Assembly (NCBI GenBank): GCA_000758905.1
Contig: JRNA01000008.1
Span: 156,542 to 220,541, forward strand
Source of the DNA: Clostridiales bacterium S5-A14a
GTDB taxonomy: Bacteria > Bacillota > Clostridia > Peptostreptococcales > Anaerovoracaceae
Reading direction: 5' to 3'
DNA length: 64,000 nt
The notes beneath the pieces are model-generated. The model was given only the letters and a program-made list of their open reading frames with translations, ran no database searches and was not told the origin of the DNA. The translations under genes were made by a program, and so were the position numbers. Each line of letters starts with the position of its first letter. Position 1 is the first letter of the stretch. Of this stretch, positions 53,229 to 62,123 are shown in pieces.

Positions 53229-53825
53229 ATGAGGTTTCAAATTCAGGATCCAACATATGGGAATACTAGACCACTAAGGGAGACAATTTTAAATATTTGT
53301 CCAGATATGAAGATGGGTGCAGGAGCATATGCCTTTGCGACTAGTGAGGGCGTAAATTTCCTGTTGGACGGGGAGAATTTCAGAGATTTTATATCTAATG
53401 GAGAATTCTTCCTTATAGTTGGAACTGATGATATTACAAATGTAAGAGCGTTGAAGACACTCAAAGGTTTTGAAGAAGAATTCTCAGGCAATCTTAAGGT
53501 TAGAGTATATATCCATGATGCGATAGGGTCTATATTCCATCCTAAGTATAGCTGGTTTCAGTCCAAGGAGTTGGGCGGGAAACTGATAATTGGCTCGGGA
53601 AACATGACTAAAAGAGGTATGAAGAATAATCGTGAGGCCTATGCAGTCATCGACCTCGATGCTGGCCAGCTAGAGGAAGTTAAGCGGGAATGGAATAGAT
53701 GGGTGATGCACAGCAGGCAGTATCTCTACCCTCTCGATGATGCGATTCGCATAATGTCGCAAAGAGATAGATCGTTCATAGGAAGATTTGTGCATGCATT
53801 GAAAAAGGCTATGGGGATTGGATAA
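53229..53825 (+). CDS. Phospholipase D-like protein with a single HKD motif
   Basis: 198 residues from the ATG at 53229; GGAGGT lies about 13 bases upstream, so an upstream GTG (53208 or 53214) remains possible. The motif is FHPKYSWFQS (H-x-K), 12 residues later IIGSGNMTKRGMKNNREA, the SxN part of the PLD/nuclease fold. One copy implies dimerisation as in Nuc or BfiI-type enzymes. Its 3' end overlaps the convergent AraC gene by 17 bases. A nuclease or phosphodiesterase is possible; the substrate is unknown. Confidence 0.7.
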   Translation: MRFQIQDPTYGNTRPLRETILNICPDMKMGAGAYAFATSEGVNFLLDGENFRDFISNGEFFLIVGTDDITNVRALKTLKGFEEEFSGNLKVRVYIHDAIGSIFHPKYSWFQSKELGGKLIIGSGNMTKRGMKNNREAYAVIDLDAGQLEEVKREWNRWVMHSRQYLYPLDDAIRIMSQRDRSFIGRFVHALKKAMGIG

Positions 53826-54765
53826 GCTTGCGGACCTCGCTAGGATGTTTTCCCTTATATTTTTTGTAATAAGTGCTGAATTTGCTATGGGATGAATACC
53901 CTACAGATTCAGCAATTTCTTTTATAGGCAAATTTGAATTTAAAAGCAGTACTTCTGCGATGTTCATTCGCTTTCTGCGAGTATATTCTTTAATTGTCTG
54001 GTGATAGGTATTCTTGAAAAGCTTCTTTAGCTTGGTGCCGCTCATCATCGATATCTTTTCTAAAGTCTTCTGATTAACATTCATAGCGTAGTGATCATCT
54101 AAGTATTTTCTGACATCTTCAAGAGCCATCTTATCATCAGGTGAAATCTTTATATTTTCTCTCTTAAGAAATGTATCTATGATTACACTTATCCATTCAT
54201 TTGCTTTCGCGTTGAAGAAAATTTCTGCAGCGGGAGATTCCATTCGGCAGTTTAAAATATCCATGGCGATAGGTTCCAAGACCTTTGTAAGAATTGACTG
54301 CTTGTTGAGGAAGAATTCTGAATAGAAAATTTCGGGGCTAATTTTGATTGAAGCAAGGTATTTATTCAAAATATCTTTTTTAAATCCTATTGCAACTCCA
54401 AGGTAGTTAGAATTTTCGTGAAGAAGAAAACAGAAATTGTTGTCTAAATGATCAAAATCTATAGAGTATAATGAATTAGGCGTTAAAGTCTGATAAGGAT
54501 TGAATCTCTCGCCGTTACCACTGATCAAATATGTCGTATAAATAGAAACATAATCCGCCATACTGTGAACCTTGTCTCGAAGCACCTCTCTTTTAACATG
54601 GAAGTTGTGAATATCAATAATAAAATCATCGCTCTGATAGAACCAATAATCTCCTATCATATCCTCAGTATCCCATGAAAACAGGTGCCCTGCTGGAGAG
54701 TACTTATTATTAATTTCTGCTTCCTCTACTCCCATATAATCCTTTACAAAATCATAATATGTCAT
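53809..54765 (-). CDS. AraC-family transcriptional regulator
   Basis: 318 residues, GAGGTG before the ATG. The last 100 residues carry two HTHs: NQKTLEKISMMSGTKLKKLF and SNLPIKEIAESVGYSSHSKF followed by STYYKKYKGKHPSEVRK, the AraC signature. The N-terminal 200 residues are a cupin-like/PchR-type sensing region without a clear ligand motif. It is divergent from a two-gene ABC transporter, which it most likely controls, as in siderophore systems of the PchR/YbtA kind. Confidence 0.88.
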   Translation of the reverse strand: MTYYDFVKDYMGVEEAEINNKYSPAGHLFSWDTEDMIGDYWFYQSDDFIIDIHNFHVKREVLRDKVHSMADYVSIYTTYLISGNGERFNPYQTLTPNSLYSIDFDHLDNNFCFLLHENSNYLGVAIGFKKDILNKYLASIKISPEIFYSEFFLNKQSILTKVLEPIAMDILNCRMESPAAEIFFNAKANEWISVIIDTFLKRENIKISPDDKMALEDVRKYLDDHYAMNVNQKTLEKISMMSGTKLKKLFKNTYHQTIKEYTRRKRMNIAEVLLLNSNLPIKEIAESVGYSSHSKFSTYYKKYKGKHPSEVRKLIQSP

Positions 54766-54810
54766 TTCACAATCACCTCATCACAAAACACTTAAAACAC
54801 AATATCCCTT

Positions 54811-54880
54811 TTAGACATTAATCCTGTTAGACATTTCTAACAGAATCTCTTGATTTCCCCATTATATCAGTATATATAAT
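54811..54880. promoter_or_regulatory. AraC-type operator and ABC-operon promoter
   Basis: TTAGACATT occurs at 54811-54819 and 54827-54835 (16-base period), and CTGTTAG-ACATTT-CTAACAG (54824-54843) is a perfect inverted repeat. TTGATT (54850-54855) and TATAAT (54875-54880, 19-base spacer; TATATA at 17 bases) follow for the plus strand. Confidence 0.5.
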
Positions 54881-54960
54881 ATAATTGCAAGCAGAAATAA
54901 ATGCAAAATATATGTATGCGGTCAAATAAGGCTAGTTAGGAAAATCAGAGGAGAAATTTT

Positions 54961-56715
54961 ATGAAGGTTTACAAAAAACTTTTCGCGTACGCAAAAGAAA
55001 AAGTTTATATGGGGTACATAGCAATACTATTTTCTTCGATATCCGTTGTTTTAACGATATGGGGATATTATTTTATATATCGATTTTTATATAATCTGAT
55101 AGTACAAAATAACTATATTGCAGCTGAGGAATATGCTCTTAAAATTGCAGTTTTGCTGACAGTCGGAGCTGTGATATATATAGCTTCGGGCATGTTTTCT
55201 CACATACTTGGATTTAGGCTGGAAACTAATTTAAGAAAGAGAGGAATAGATGGGCTATCAGAGGCAAGTTTCAGATTCTTTGATCAGAATCCTTCGGGGA
55301 AAATCAGAAAAATAATTGATGACAATGCCTCGCAAACGCATAAAATTGTGGCTCATCTGATCCCAGATAATGCGCAGGCCTTTTTAACGCCAATACTTGC
55401 AATACTTCTAGGATTTATAATTAGCATAAAAGTAGGAATCGTACTACTTCTTCTTACAATTCTTTGTGGATTTATTCTTTCCTCCATGATGGGAGAAAAA
55501 GAATTTATGAAGATTTACCAGGAATCTTTAGCAAATCTAAGTGCGGAAACAGTTGAATATGTCAGGGGCATGCAGGTTGTTAAAGTTTTCGGGGCAAGCG
55601 TTGAGTCATTTAAGGCACTTTATGGTGCAATTAAGAATTATTCAAAATATGCGTATGAATACTCACTTAGCTGTAGAAGACCGTATGTGATTTATCAGTT
55701 GCTATTCTTTGGCATCATAGCTATTTTGTTGCCACCAACTGTCTATGCTTTAGATAAGTTTAATGACATCAATTCCATTCTTGTTGAGCTTTTGATGATA
55801 ATGTTTTTAAGCGGAGTTCTCTTCGTTTCATTCATGAGGATAATGTGGGTAGGAATGTATGTGTTTCAAGGAAATTATGCCGTTGATACGCTGGAGGCTC
55901 TGTACAACGATATGCAGAAGGACAAAATAAATCACGGCAAGCGTGAGGAATTTAAAAGCTTTGACATAGAATTTGATGATGTGAGTTTTGGATATAATGA
56001 CAAGATGGTAATAGAAAATCTGTCGTTTAGGCTCGATGAAGGGAAGATTTATGCACTCGTTGGCAGTTCAGGCTCAGGGAAATCTACAATCGCGAAGCTA
56101 ATTTCAGGGTTTTATAATGTTGACAAAGGAAACATTAAAATTGGAGGGATTCCTCTTAGTGAATACTCTAAGGAGGCAATTATAAAAAACATTTCTTTTG
56201 TCTTTCAGGAGGCTAAACTTTTTAAAACAAGCATCTACGAAAATGTAGCTTTGGCGAAAAAGGATGCGACTTATGAGGAAGTTATGGAGGCCATGCGGCT
56301 AGCGGGATGTGAGTCTATAATAGAAAAATTTGCCGATGCTGAAAATACTGTTATAGGTTCAAAGGGTGTTTACCTTTCGGGTGGCGAAAAGCAGAGAATT
56401 GCGATTGCAAGATCAATTTTGAAAGATTCAAATATAATTATAATGGATGAGGCTTCGGCATCTATCGATCCAGACAATGAATATGAACTTCAAAAAGCAT
56501 TTAAAAACCTGATGAAGGATAAAACAGTAATAATGATAGCGCATAGACTTTCAAGCATCAGTAATGTTGACGAGATATTAGTCCTTGAAGAAGGCAAGAT
56601 TGTTGAGAGGGGAACTGACAAGGATTTGATGTCAAAAGATTCAAGATATAAGGAATTGCAGGAAATGTACAACATTGCAAATGAATGGAGGGTAGGATAT
56701 GAAGTCGTTCTATAA
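54961..56715 (+). CDS. ABC exporter-fold half transporter (membrane + ATPase), first gene
   Basis: 584 residues, GAGGAGAAA before the ATG. Six membrane helices (about 15-315) then an ATPase domain: Walker A LVGSSGSGKSTIAKLISGFY, signature YLSGGEKQRIA, Walker B IIIMDEASASIDPDNE, switch His IAHRLS. It pairs with the next gene, which it overlaps by 17 bases, as a heterodimer. With an adjacent PchR/YbtA-like AraC regulator the pair resembles YbtP-YbtQ and IrtAB, which import ferric siderophores despite the exporter fold. Siderophore use is inference. Confidence 0.88.
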   Translation: MKVYKKLFAYAKEKVYMGYIAILFSSISVVLTIWGYYFIYRFLYNLIVQNNYIAAEEYALKIAVLLTVGAVIYIASGMFSHILGFRLETNLRKRGIDGLSEASFRFFDQNPSGKIRKIIDDNASQTHKIVAHLIPDNAQAFLTPILAILLGFIISIKVGIVLLLLTILCGFILSSMMGEKEFMKIYQESLANLSAETVEYVRGMQVVKVFGASVESFKALYGAIKNYSKYAYEYSLSCRRPYVIYQLLFFGIIAILLPPTVYALDKFNDINSILVELLMIMFLSGVLFVSFMRIMWVGMYVFQGNYAVDTLEALYNDMQKDKINHGKREEFKSFDIEFDDVSFGYNDKMVIENLSFRLDEGKIYALVGSSGSGKSTIAKLISGFYNVDKGNIKIGGIPLSEYSKEAIIKNISFVFQEAKLFKTSIYENVALAKKDATYEEVMEAMRLAGCESIIEKFADAENTVIGSKGVYLSGGEKQRIAIARSILKDSNIIIMDEASASIDPDNEYELQKAFKNLMKDKTVIMIAHRLSSISNVDEILVLEEGKIVERGTDKDLMSKDSRYKELQEMYNIANEWRVGYEVVL

Positions 56716-58420
56716 AAAAAGATTCGCACTTACGGATAAGGGCGCAAAGAATATTACTAAGGCAACTATAGCCTCATTTTCAGTATATTGTATAAACATG
56801 GTGCCAGCTATTTTGCTCATGTTTTTTGCACAAGAAATACTGGAGGATATACCACAAAATAATTTTTTCTATTTGGCATTTTCCATCATAACACTTGTGA
56901 TTATGTTCGTTTTGCTGCACATTGAATACGACAAACTTTATAGTACAACTTATGAAGAAAGTGCTAATTTGAGAATTGAAACGGCTGAATATTTATCGAA
57001 ACTTCCGCTATCGTATTTTTCTAAGCATGATTTATCTGATATTTCGCAAACGATCATGGCTGATATTGAGGGAATTGAACATGCAATGAGCCATTCCATT
57101 CCAAAACTTGGTGGATTCCTTATATTCTTTCCGCTCATTTCAATTATGATGCTGATAGGGAATTGGAAAATGGGAATTGCCGTTATAGCTCCAACACTAA
57201 TTAGTTTTTTGTTCATTCCATTATCAAAAAAATTACAGACAAAGGGATTCCAAAAACATTATGATGTGCTACGAAGAAATTCGGAGGCCTTCCAAGAAAA
57301 TATTGAAATGCAAATGGAAATAAAAAGTTACGATTTGTCAAGTGAAATGCAATCGGACCTCTATGCTAAGATGGATGAGAGCGAGAGAATACAGTTCAAA
57401 ACGGAGTCGGCAGGAGCGGCTATTTTGGGTGTATCAACCCTATTTGGATTTATTAGCTTGGCAGTGGTGGTATTTGTAGGCACTAAGTTAATTTTAAACG
57501 GTGAACTGAGCGTGCTTTATCTAATTGGATATTTTCTCGCTGCGATTAAAATAAAAGATGCGGTGGATGCTTCAAAAGAAGGCGTGATGGAGATTTATTA
57601 TTTAACACCTAAGATTCAAAGGATAAGGGAAATTAGGGAACAAAAGTTACAGCAAGGTGTGGACTGTGAGATTTCGAGGTTTGATATAGATGTTAAGGAT
57701 GTCCATTTTTCATATAATGATGATACCAAGGTTCTTAATGGGAGCAGTTTTACTGCAAAGCAGGGAGAGGTAACGGCGCTTGTCGGAGCAAGCGGCAGCG
57801 GCAAAACAAGTATTTTGCGCCTAGTTTCAAGACTGTATGATTACGATGATGGAGAGATTCTAATTGATGGAAAGGATATCAAGAATATTTCAACAGATTC
57901 GCTATTTAGTAAAATTTCAATTGTTTTTCAAGACGTTACGCTCTTCAATACAACAGTGATGGAAAATATAAGAATTGGAAGACAGACCGCGACAGATGAG
58001 GAAGTAATGATGGCCGCGAAACTAGCGAATTGTGAGGACTTCATAAGCGAATTAAGTCAAGGTTATAATACTATTATAGGTGAAAACGGCGCTGAACTTT
58101 CCGGTGGCGAAAGGCAGAGGCTATCTATAGCGAGGGCGTTTTTAAAAAATGCTCCGATACTGATCCTAGATGAAATTGCGGCCAGTCTTGATGTTGATAA
58201 TGAAAAGAAAATCCAGGATTCCCTTAATAAACTTGTGAAAAACAAAACTGTTTTAATAATATCGCACAGGATGAAGTCGATTGAAAATGCCGACAAAATA
58301 GTTGTGCTAGATGAGGGCAAGGTGGAGTCGCAAGGGACGCATGCTGAGCTTTTAAAAACATCGGAGGTATACAAAAATTTAATCAAAAAATCTCAAAGTG
58401 CAGAATGCTTTGTATACTAA
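56699..58420 (+). CDS. ABC exporter-fold half transporter, second gene
   Basis: 573 residues; the ATG lies inside the end of the preceding gene. Six membrane helices, then Walker A LVGASGSGKTSILRLVSRLY, Q-loop IVFQDVTLFNTTVMENIRIG, signature ELSGGERQRLSIARAF, Walker B ILILDEIAASLD and switch ISHRMK. The Walker B catalytic Glu is present in DEIAAS, so both ATP sites of the heterodimer look competent. A terminator follows. Confidence 0.88.
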   Translation: MKSFYKKRFALTDKGAKNITKATIASFSVYCINMVPAILLMFFAQEILEDIPQNNFFYLAFSIITLVIMFVLLHIEYDKLYSTTYEESANLRIETAEYLSKLPLSYFSKHDLSDISQTIMADIEGIEHAMSHSIPKLGGFLIFFPLISIMMLIGNWKMGIAVIAPTLISFLFIPLSKKLQTKGFQKHYDVLRRNSEAFQENIEMQMEIKSYDLSSEMQSDLYAKMDESERIQFKTESAGAAILGVSTLFGFISLAVVVFVGTKLILNGELSVLYLIGYFLAAIKIKDAVDASKEGVMEIYYLTPKIQRIREIREQKLQQGVDCEISRFDIDVKDVHFSYNDDTKVLNGSSFTAKQGEVTALVGASGSGKTSILRLVSRLYDYDDGEILIDGKDIKNISTDSLFSKISIVFQDVTLFNTTVMENIRIGRQTATDEEVMMAAKLANCEDFISELSQGYNTIIGENGAELSGGERQRLSIARAFLKNAPILILDEIAASLDVDNEKKIQDSLNKLVKNKTVLIISHRMKSIENADKIVVLDEGKVESQGTHAELLKTSEVYKNLIKKSQSAECFVY

Positions 58421-58449
58421 AGAGTATATTTTGGAATAATATAAGTGAG

Positions 58450-58490
58450 GTGAGAGCGCGTTAATTTTATTAGCACGCTCTCACTTATTT
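58450..58490 (+). terminator. Intrinsic terminator of the ABC operon
   Basis: GTGAGAGCG (58450-58458) and CGCTCTCAC (58476-58484), then TTATTTTG. Confidence 0.8.
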
Positions 58491-58586
58491 TGTTTAAATA
58501 TGGTGATAAGAGCTTAATAGGGGTATATATAGCACAACCAACGTTAGAAAAACATATAAATTAAAAATATAAAATGGAAGGAGATT

Positions 58587-58601
58587 ATGATAGGAATATA
58601 A
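58587..58601 (+). other. Four-codon leader ORF before the CoA-transferase gene
   Basis: AAGGAGATT is followed by ATG ATA GGA ATA TAA. It has the only good ribosome site in the region; the main gene starts 20 bases after its stop with none. Confidence 0.45.
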
Positions 58602-58621
58602 GAATATCATAAAATTAAGCT

Positions 58622-59926
58622 ATGAATTGGAAAGATAAATATGACAAGATGAAAATGACGGCAGATGAAGCTGTTAAACTGATTAAAAATGGAGATACAG
58701 TTGTTCTTGGCCATGCGATGGGCGAACCACAGGAACTTGTAGAAGCACTGAGTAAAAATTATCAGAATTATAAAGATGTTGAAATTGTTCAGATGGTTCC
58801 TTTTACAGGGGAATTAGCCAAAGAAAAATATGAGGGCCATTTTATTTACAACTCACTGTTTGCAGGTGGGAGCACTCGTAAAGCGGTTCAGGACGGATTT
58901 GCTGAGTTTACACCAGTATTTTTTCATGAAGTTCCTAAGCTTTTCAGGGAGAAACTTATAGATGTAAATGTTGCACTAATAATGGTTACTCCGCCAGATG
59001 AGCACGGGTACTGCAGTTTTGGCGTTTCAATAGACTATACAAGACCAGCAGCACAGGAGGCAGATATTGTAATCGCACAAGTTAATAAATACATGCCTAG
59101 AACGCTAGGAAATTCAATGATTCATCTTAACGAAATAGATGCAATTGTTGAGTCACATCATAAGCTGCCGGAACTCCAACCGCCTACAATCGGTGATATT
59201 GAAAAGAAAATTGGAGAATACTGTGCTTCACTTATTAAGGATGAGGCTGTTCTTCAGCTTGGCATAGGAGCGATTCCTGATGCAGTGTTGACATTCCTCG
59301 GCGACAAGAAAAATCTGGCACTGCACACGGAAATGTTCTCAGATGGCGTAATTGATCTCATAGAAAATGGGGTTATCAACAATTCAAAAAAATCTTATAT
59401 GCCAAACCTGTCTGTATCGACATTCTTGATGGGCACACAGAGGCTATACGACTTCGTTGACAACAACCCTTCCATATACATGGCTAGCGTTGACTTTGTA
59501 AATAACCCTGCCGTTATCTCAAAAAATAGACGAATCACAAGTCTTAACTCGGCAATCCAGGTGGATTTAAGCGGACAGATTGTCGCTGGAACCATGGGAC
59601 ACAAAATATTCTCAGGCGTTGGTGGACAGCTGGATTTTGTACGTGGAGCTGCAATGGCTAATGAGGGTGTCTCAATCATAGCCTTCCCATCAACAGCATC
59701 AAAGGGCAAGATTTCAAAAATAGTTCCAGATATTACAGTAGGATCTATGGTAACGACAACAAACCATGACGTCGATTATATAGTTACCGAATTTGGAATT
59801 GCTAAGATGAGGGGAAAGACGCTGAAGAAGAGAGCAGAGTCACTTATAAACATTGCTCATCCAGATTTCAGGGAAGAACTTATTGCAGCATATGAGGAAA
59901 GATATAATTGCGAATTCCCAAGATAG
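58622..59926 (+). CDS. Acetyl-CoA hydrolase/transferase family CoA-transferase
   Basis: 434 residues. MTADEAVKLIKNGDTVVLGH, TPPDEHGYCSFGVSIDYTRP, VLQLGIGAIPDAVLTFLG and LALHTEMFSDGVIDLIENGV (catalytic Glu of the family) plus GGQLDFVRGAAMANEGVSII match the 4-hydroxybutyrate/butyryl-CoA:acetate CoA-transferase group. It should move CoA between acyl-CoA and acetate, typically the last step of butyrate formation in anaerobes. No ribosome site precedes the ATG and a stop codon lies two codons upstream in frame, so the start cannot be earlier. Confidence 0.88.
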   Translation: MNWKDKYDKMKMTADEAVKLIKNGDTVVLGHAMGEPQELVEALSKNYQNYKDVEIVQMVPFTGELAKEKYEGHFIYNSLFAGGSTRKAVQDGFAEFTPVFFHEVPKLFREKLIDVNVALIMVTPPDEHGYCSFGVSIDYTRPAAQEADIVIAQVNKYMPRTLGNSMIHLNEIDAIVESHHKLPELQPPTIGDIEKKIGEYCASLIKDEAVLQLGIGAIPDAVLTFLGDKKNLALHTEMFSDGVIDLIENGVINNSKKSYMPNLSVSTFLMGTQRLYDFVDNNPSIYMASVDFVNNPAVISKNRRITSLNSAIQVDLSGQIVAGTMGHKIFSGVGGQLDFVRGAAMANEGVSIIAFPSTASKGKISKIVPDITVGSMVTTTNHDVDYIVTEFGIAKMRGKTLKKRAESLINIAHPDFREELIAAYEERYNCEFPR

Positions 59927-59962
59927 AATGGAAATTGTCTTCCGGAAAGGAATATTAGTGTT

Positions 59963-60232
59963 ATGAACAACATTTCAGCTAAAGGGAAAACGATTATTGG
60001 AATAAACATTATATTGTGGATCATAGGTCTCACGGTATACATGTTGTATTTAAAAATGCGTATTAATCCCTATATATACTACGGCATGCTGTTTGTAATG
60101 CTAGTGTACCTAATAACATTGTATTCAAAGTACTTATTGAAAGCTTCCAAGGAGATAGAACCAAAACTTATAATGGCTTCTACTACTCCAATACTGTCAT
60201 TGATAGCATTTTGCATCAGAGACGTAATATGA
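59963..60232 (+). CDS. Small membrane protein
   Basis: 89 residues with three hydrophobic segments (TIIGINIILWIIGLTVYML, YYGMLFVMLVYLITLY and LIMASTTPILSLIAFCI). GGAAAGGA precedes the ATG by about 10 bases. No family recognised. It is followed at once by a 20-bp perfect palindrome and a strong hairpin. Confidence 0.6.
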   Translation: MNNISAKGKTIIGINIILWIIGLTVYMLYLKMRINPYIYYGMLFVMLVYLITLYSKYLLKASKEIEPKLIMASTTPILSLIAFCIRDVI

Positions 60233-60236
60233 GAAA

Positions 60237-60256
60237 TAGAGCCTATATAGGCTCTA
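60237..60256. repeat. Perfect 20-bp palindrome
   Basis: TAGAGCCTATATAGGCTCTA, 4 bases after the preceding stop codon. There is no T run. Confidence 0.7.
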
Positions 60257-60270
60257 AGCAAACTGTAGAC

Positions 60271-60317
60271 AAAGGAGCGGCGCATTAAAGAACAAATCGT
60301 TAATGCACCGCTCCTTT
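60271..60317. terminator. Strong hairpin, probable terminator between convergent genes
   Basis: AAAGGAGCGG/CCGCTCCTTT (10 pairs) plus GCATTAA/TTAATGC (7 pairs) around an 11-base loop, one C/A mismatch. The flanks lack long T runs. Confidence 0.6.
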
Positions 60318-60371
60318 AAAGTTTCGCTTAATGTTTGAGCCTTTTCTAATGGCGCAAAATGTATTTGTAAT

Positions 60372-60752
60372 TTATGCTTCAGCCTTCCAAAGACCGTGTA
60401 GGTTGCAGTATTCGTAAGCAGCCTTAAGCTCTTCGCCTTCACCTAGATAGAAAGTAGCTTCTGGCTTGCCAGTGTGATCAAGCTCAGCAAGTCTAAGTCC
60501 GCAGCAAGTTTCTATAGCAATGAATCCAATGTGGTGTTCTTCAGTCATAGGGTGCTCAACGCTTCCTACCTTAACAACAACCTTGTTTCCATCTTTTTCA
60601 ATTACAGGAACGTGCTTTTCCTGTGCAGCATCTTCAGTGTTAGCCTTTAGCTCAACCATTTCCTTACCACAGCATGAAGGAGCATGATCATCTGCACCAT
60701 AAATTTTAGCAACAACGATTCCAGACTCTTGACATTTATAAACCTTTACCAT
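60372..60752 (-). CDS. Superoxide reductase (desulfoferrodoxin) with an incomplete N-terminal iron site
   Basis: 126 residues, AGGAGG before the ATG. The C-terminal catalytic domain is complete: EKHVP (about 45-49), VEHPMTEEHHIGFIAIET with further His ligands, and YCNLHGLW with the Cys and last His of the Fe(His)4Cys site. It reduces superoxide to peroxide without making oxygen. The N-terminal desulforedoxin domain keeps Cys7, Cys27 and Cys28 but has Ser at position 10 (KCQESG instead of CxxCG), so the normal Fe(Cys)4 centre cannot form. It is divergent from perR-rubrerythrin. Confidence 0.9.
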   Translation of the reverse strand: MVKVYKCQESGIVVAKIYGADDHAPSCCGKEMVELKANTEDAAQEKHVPVIEKDGNKVVVKVGSVEHPMTEEHHIGFIAIETCCGLRLAELDHTGKPEATFYLGEGEELKAAYEYCNLHGLWKAEA

Positions 60753-60769
60753 TTTTAACCTCCTAAAAC

Positions 60770-60784
60770 AATTAATAATTATAT
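60770..60784. promoter_or_regulatory. Weak PerR-like site before the superoxide reductase gene
   Basis: On the minus strand ATATAAT-T-ATTAATT agrees with the PerR consensus TTATAAT-N-ATTATAA at 11 of 14 positions. It lies just upstream of the ribosome site. Confidence 0.3.
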
Positions 60785-60926
60785 AACTTTTAACTTTACG
60801 TCTCTAAGCCGTACATAGCATTTATAGACATAAAAGCAACTATTTAAACACATAAATAAAAATAAGGCGTTAATTTATTTTGTTCGCGAAATTTAGAGAA
60901 AAAACTAAAAGATTAATCATTCATTG

Positions 60927-60979
60927 TTGACAAAGCCATTGAAAAGAGATATACTCTAGGTAAATGAGAATGATTATCA
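60927..60979 (+). promoter_or_regulatory. Promoter and Fur/PerR box of the perR-rubrerythrin operon
   Basis: Exact TTGACA (60927-60932), 17 bases, TATACT (60950-60955). TGAGAAT-G-ATTATCA (60965-60979) differs from a perfect 7-1-7 Fur box (TGATAAT-N-ATTATCA) at one base and covers the expected start of transcription. The rest of 60785-61087 shows no gene. Confidence 0.75.
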
Positions 60980-61087
60980 GTTAGCGAATGCATACAAAAA
61001 ATACTACTCATATTCAAAGACAGAGGATTGTATTTTAAATATAGCACAAAATATATGAGTTGGGTTATTCGATTTAGGAGGTAGACC

Positions 61088-61516
61088 ATGCTTGAAAATT
61101 TAAGAAAAAGCAAACAAAGGGATCTTATCCTCGAAATCGTTCAAAATAACAATGTCCATCCAACAGCAGAATGGATTTATGGAGAAGCAAAGAAATTCAT
61201 CCCTACAATAGGAATTGCGACTGTATATAGGAATCTCAATAAGCTTGTTGAACTCGGAGAGATTGAAAAAATTTCGATACCCGGAGAAAGCGACAGATAT
61301 GATTCTGTAATGACAGAGCACTTTCACATGAGATGCAGTTCCTGCGGAGAACTTAAAGATATCTTCCCTGTGAACGAGGAATCGTTTAATGATGTAAAGA
61401 ATGCAATCGCGGAGGCGTTTAATCTTGAACCCGATAAGTTCGAGATTTCTGAAACTATGTTATCCTATGTCTGTGAAAATTGTGCAGACATTGAGAATAA
61501 AAAACAATGCAAATAA
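61088..61516 (+). CDS. perR: Fur-family regulator, probably PerR
   Basis: 142 residues, AGGAGG before the ATG. Winged helix with HPTAEWIYGEAKKFIPTIGI and ATVYRNLNKLVELGEI, metal-sensing HFHMRCSSCG and a second CxxC in YVCENCADIE. The His (HPTAEWIY), Asp (SDRYD) and His (HFH) pattern fits the PerR peroxide-sensing site. The linked genes (rubrerythrin downstream, superoxide reductase divergent) support PerR rather than Fur or Zur. It probably represses its own promoter at 60965-60979. Confidence 0.85.
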   Translation: MLENLRKSKQRDLILEIVQNNNVHPTAEWIYGEAKKFIPTIGIATVYRNLNKLVELGEIEKISIPGESDRYDSVMTEHFHMRCSSCGELKDIFPVNEESFNDVKNAIAEAFNLEPDKFEISETMLSYVCENCADIENKKQCK

Positions 61517-61534
61517 TTTAATGGAGGTTTTATT

Positions 61535-62074
61535 ATGGCTAAGGATTTAAAGGGAACTAAAACTTATGAAAACTTGATGGCTGCTTTCGGTGGCGAGTCA
61601 ATGGCAAGAAACAAGTACACATATTTTGCTTCTCAGGCTAAGAAAGATGGATATGTTCAGATTTCTAAGATTTTTGAAGAAACTGCTGAGAACGAAAAAG
61701 AGCACGCAAAACTTTGGTATAAGGCAGCTGAAGGCATTGGAACTACAGCAGAGAACCTAATCACAGCAGCTGAAGGTGAGCACTACGAGTGGACAGAAAT
61801 GTACCCTGGATTTGCTGATGTTGCAGACGAAGAAGGTTTCAAGGATATCGCTACTCAGATGAGATTAGTTGCTGATGTTGAGCAAAAGCATGAAGAGAGA
61901 TACAGAAAACTTGCTGCTAACCTCAAGGAAGGCAAAGTATTCGAGAGAGAAGAAGAAGTTGCATGGCAGTGCATCAACTGCGGATACATCACAGTTGCTA
62001 AGAAAGCTCCTGCAGTATGTCCAGCATGTAAGCACCCACAGAGTTTCTTCCAGATCAAACCTGAGAACTATTAA
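61535..62074 (+). CDS. Rubrerythrin
   Basis: 179 residues, TGGAGG before the ATG, 18 bases after perR. N-terminal four-helix di-iron domain with [55 protein letters not shown] and [14 protein letters not shown], then a rubredoxin domain [29 protein letters not shown] (two CxxC). It reduces hydrogen peroxide in anaerobes, taking the product of superoxide reductase one step further. Confidence 0.96.
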   Translation: MAKDLKGTKTYENLMAAFGGESMARNKYTYFASQAKKDGYVQISKIFEETAENEKEHAKLWYKAAEGIGTTAENLITAAEGEHYEWTEMYPGFADVADEEGFKDIATQMRLVADVEQKHEERYRKLAANLKEGKVFEREEEVAWQCINCGYITVAKKAPAVCPACKHPQSFFQIKPENY

Positions 62075-62123
62075 TCGGTGCGAGGCTTTTTGCCCGCCTA
62101 GAACAACAAAATACTCAAAAATC

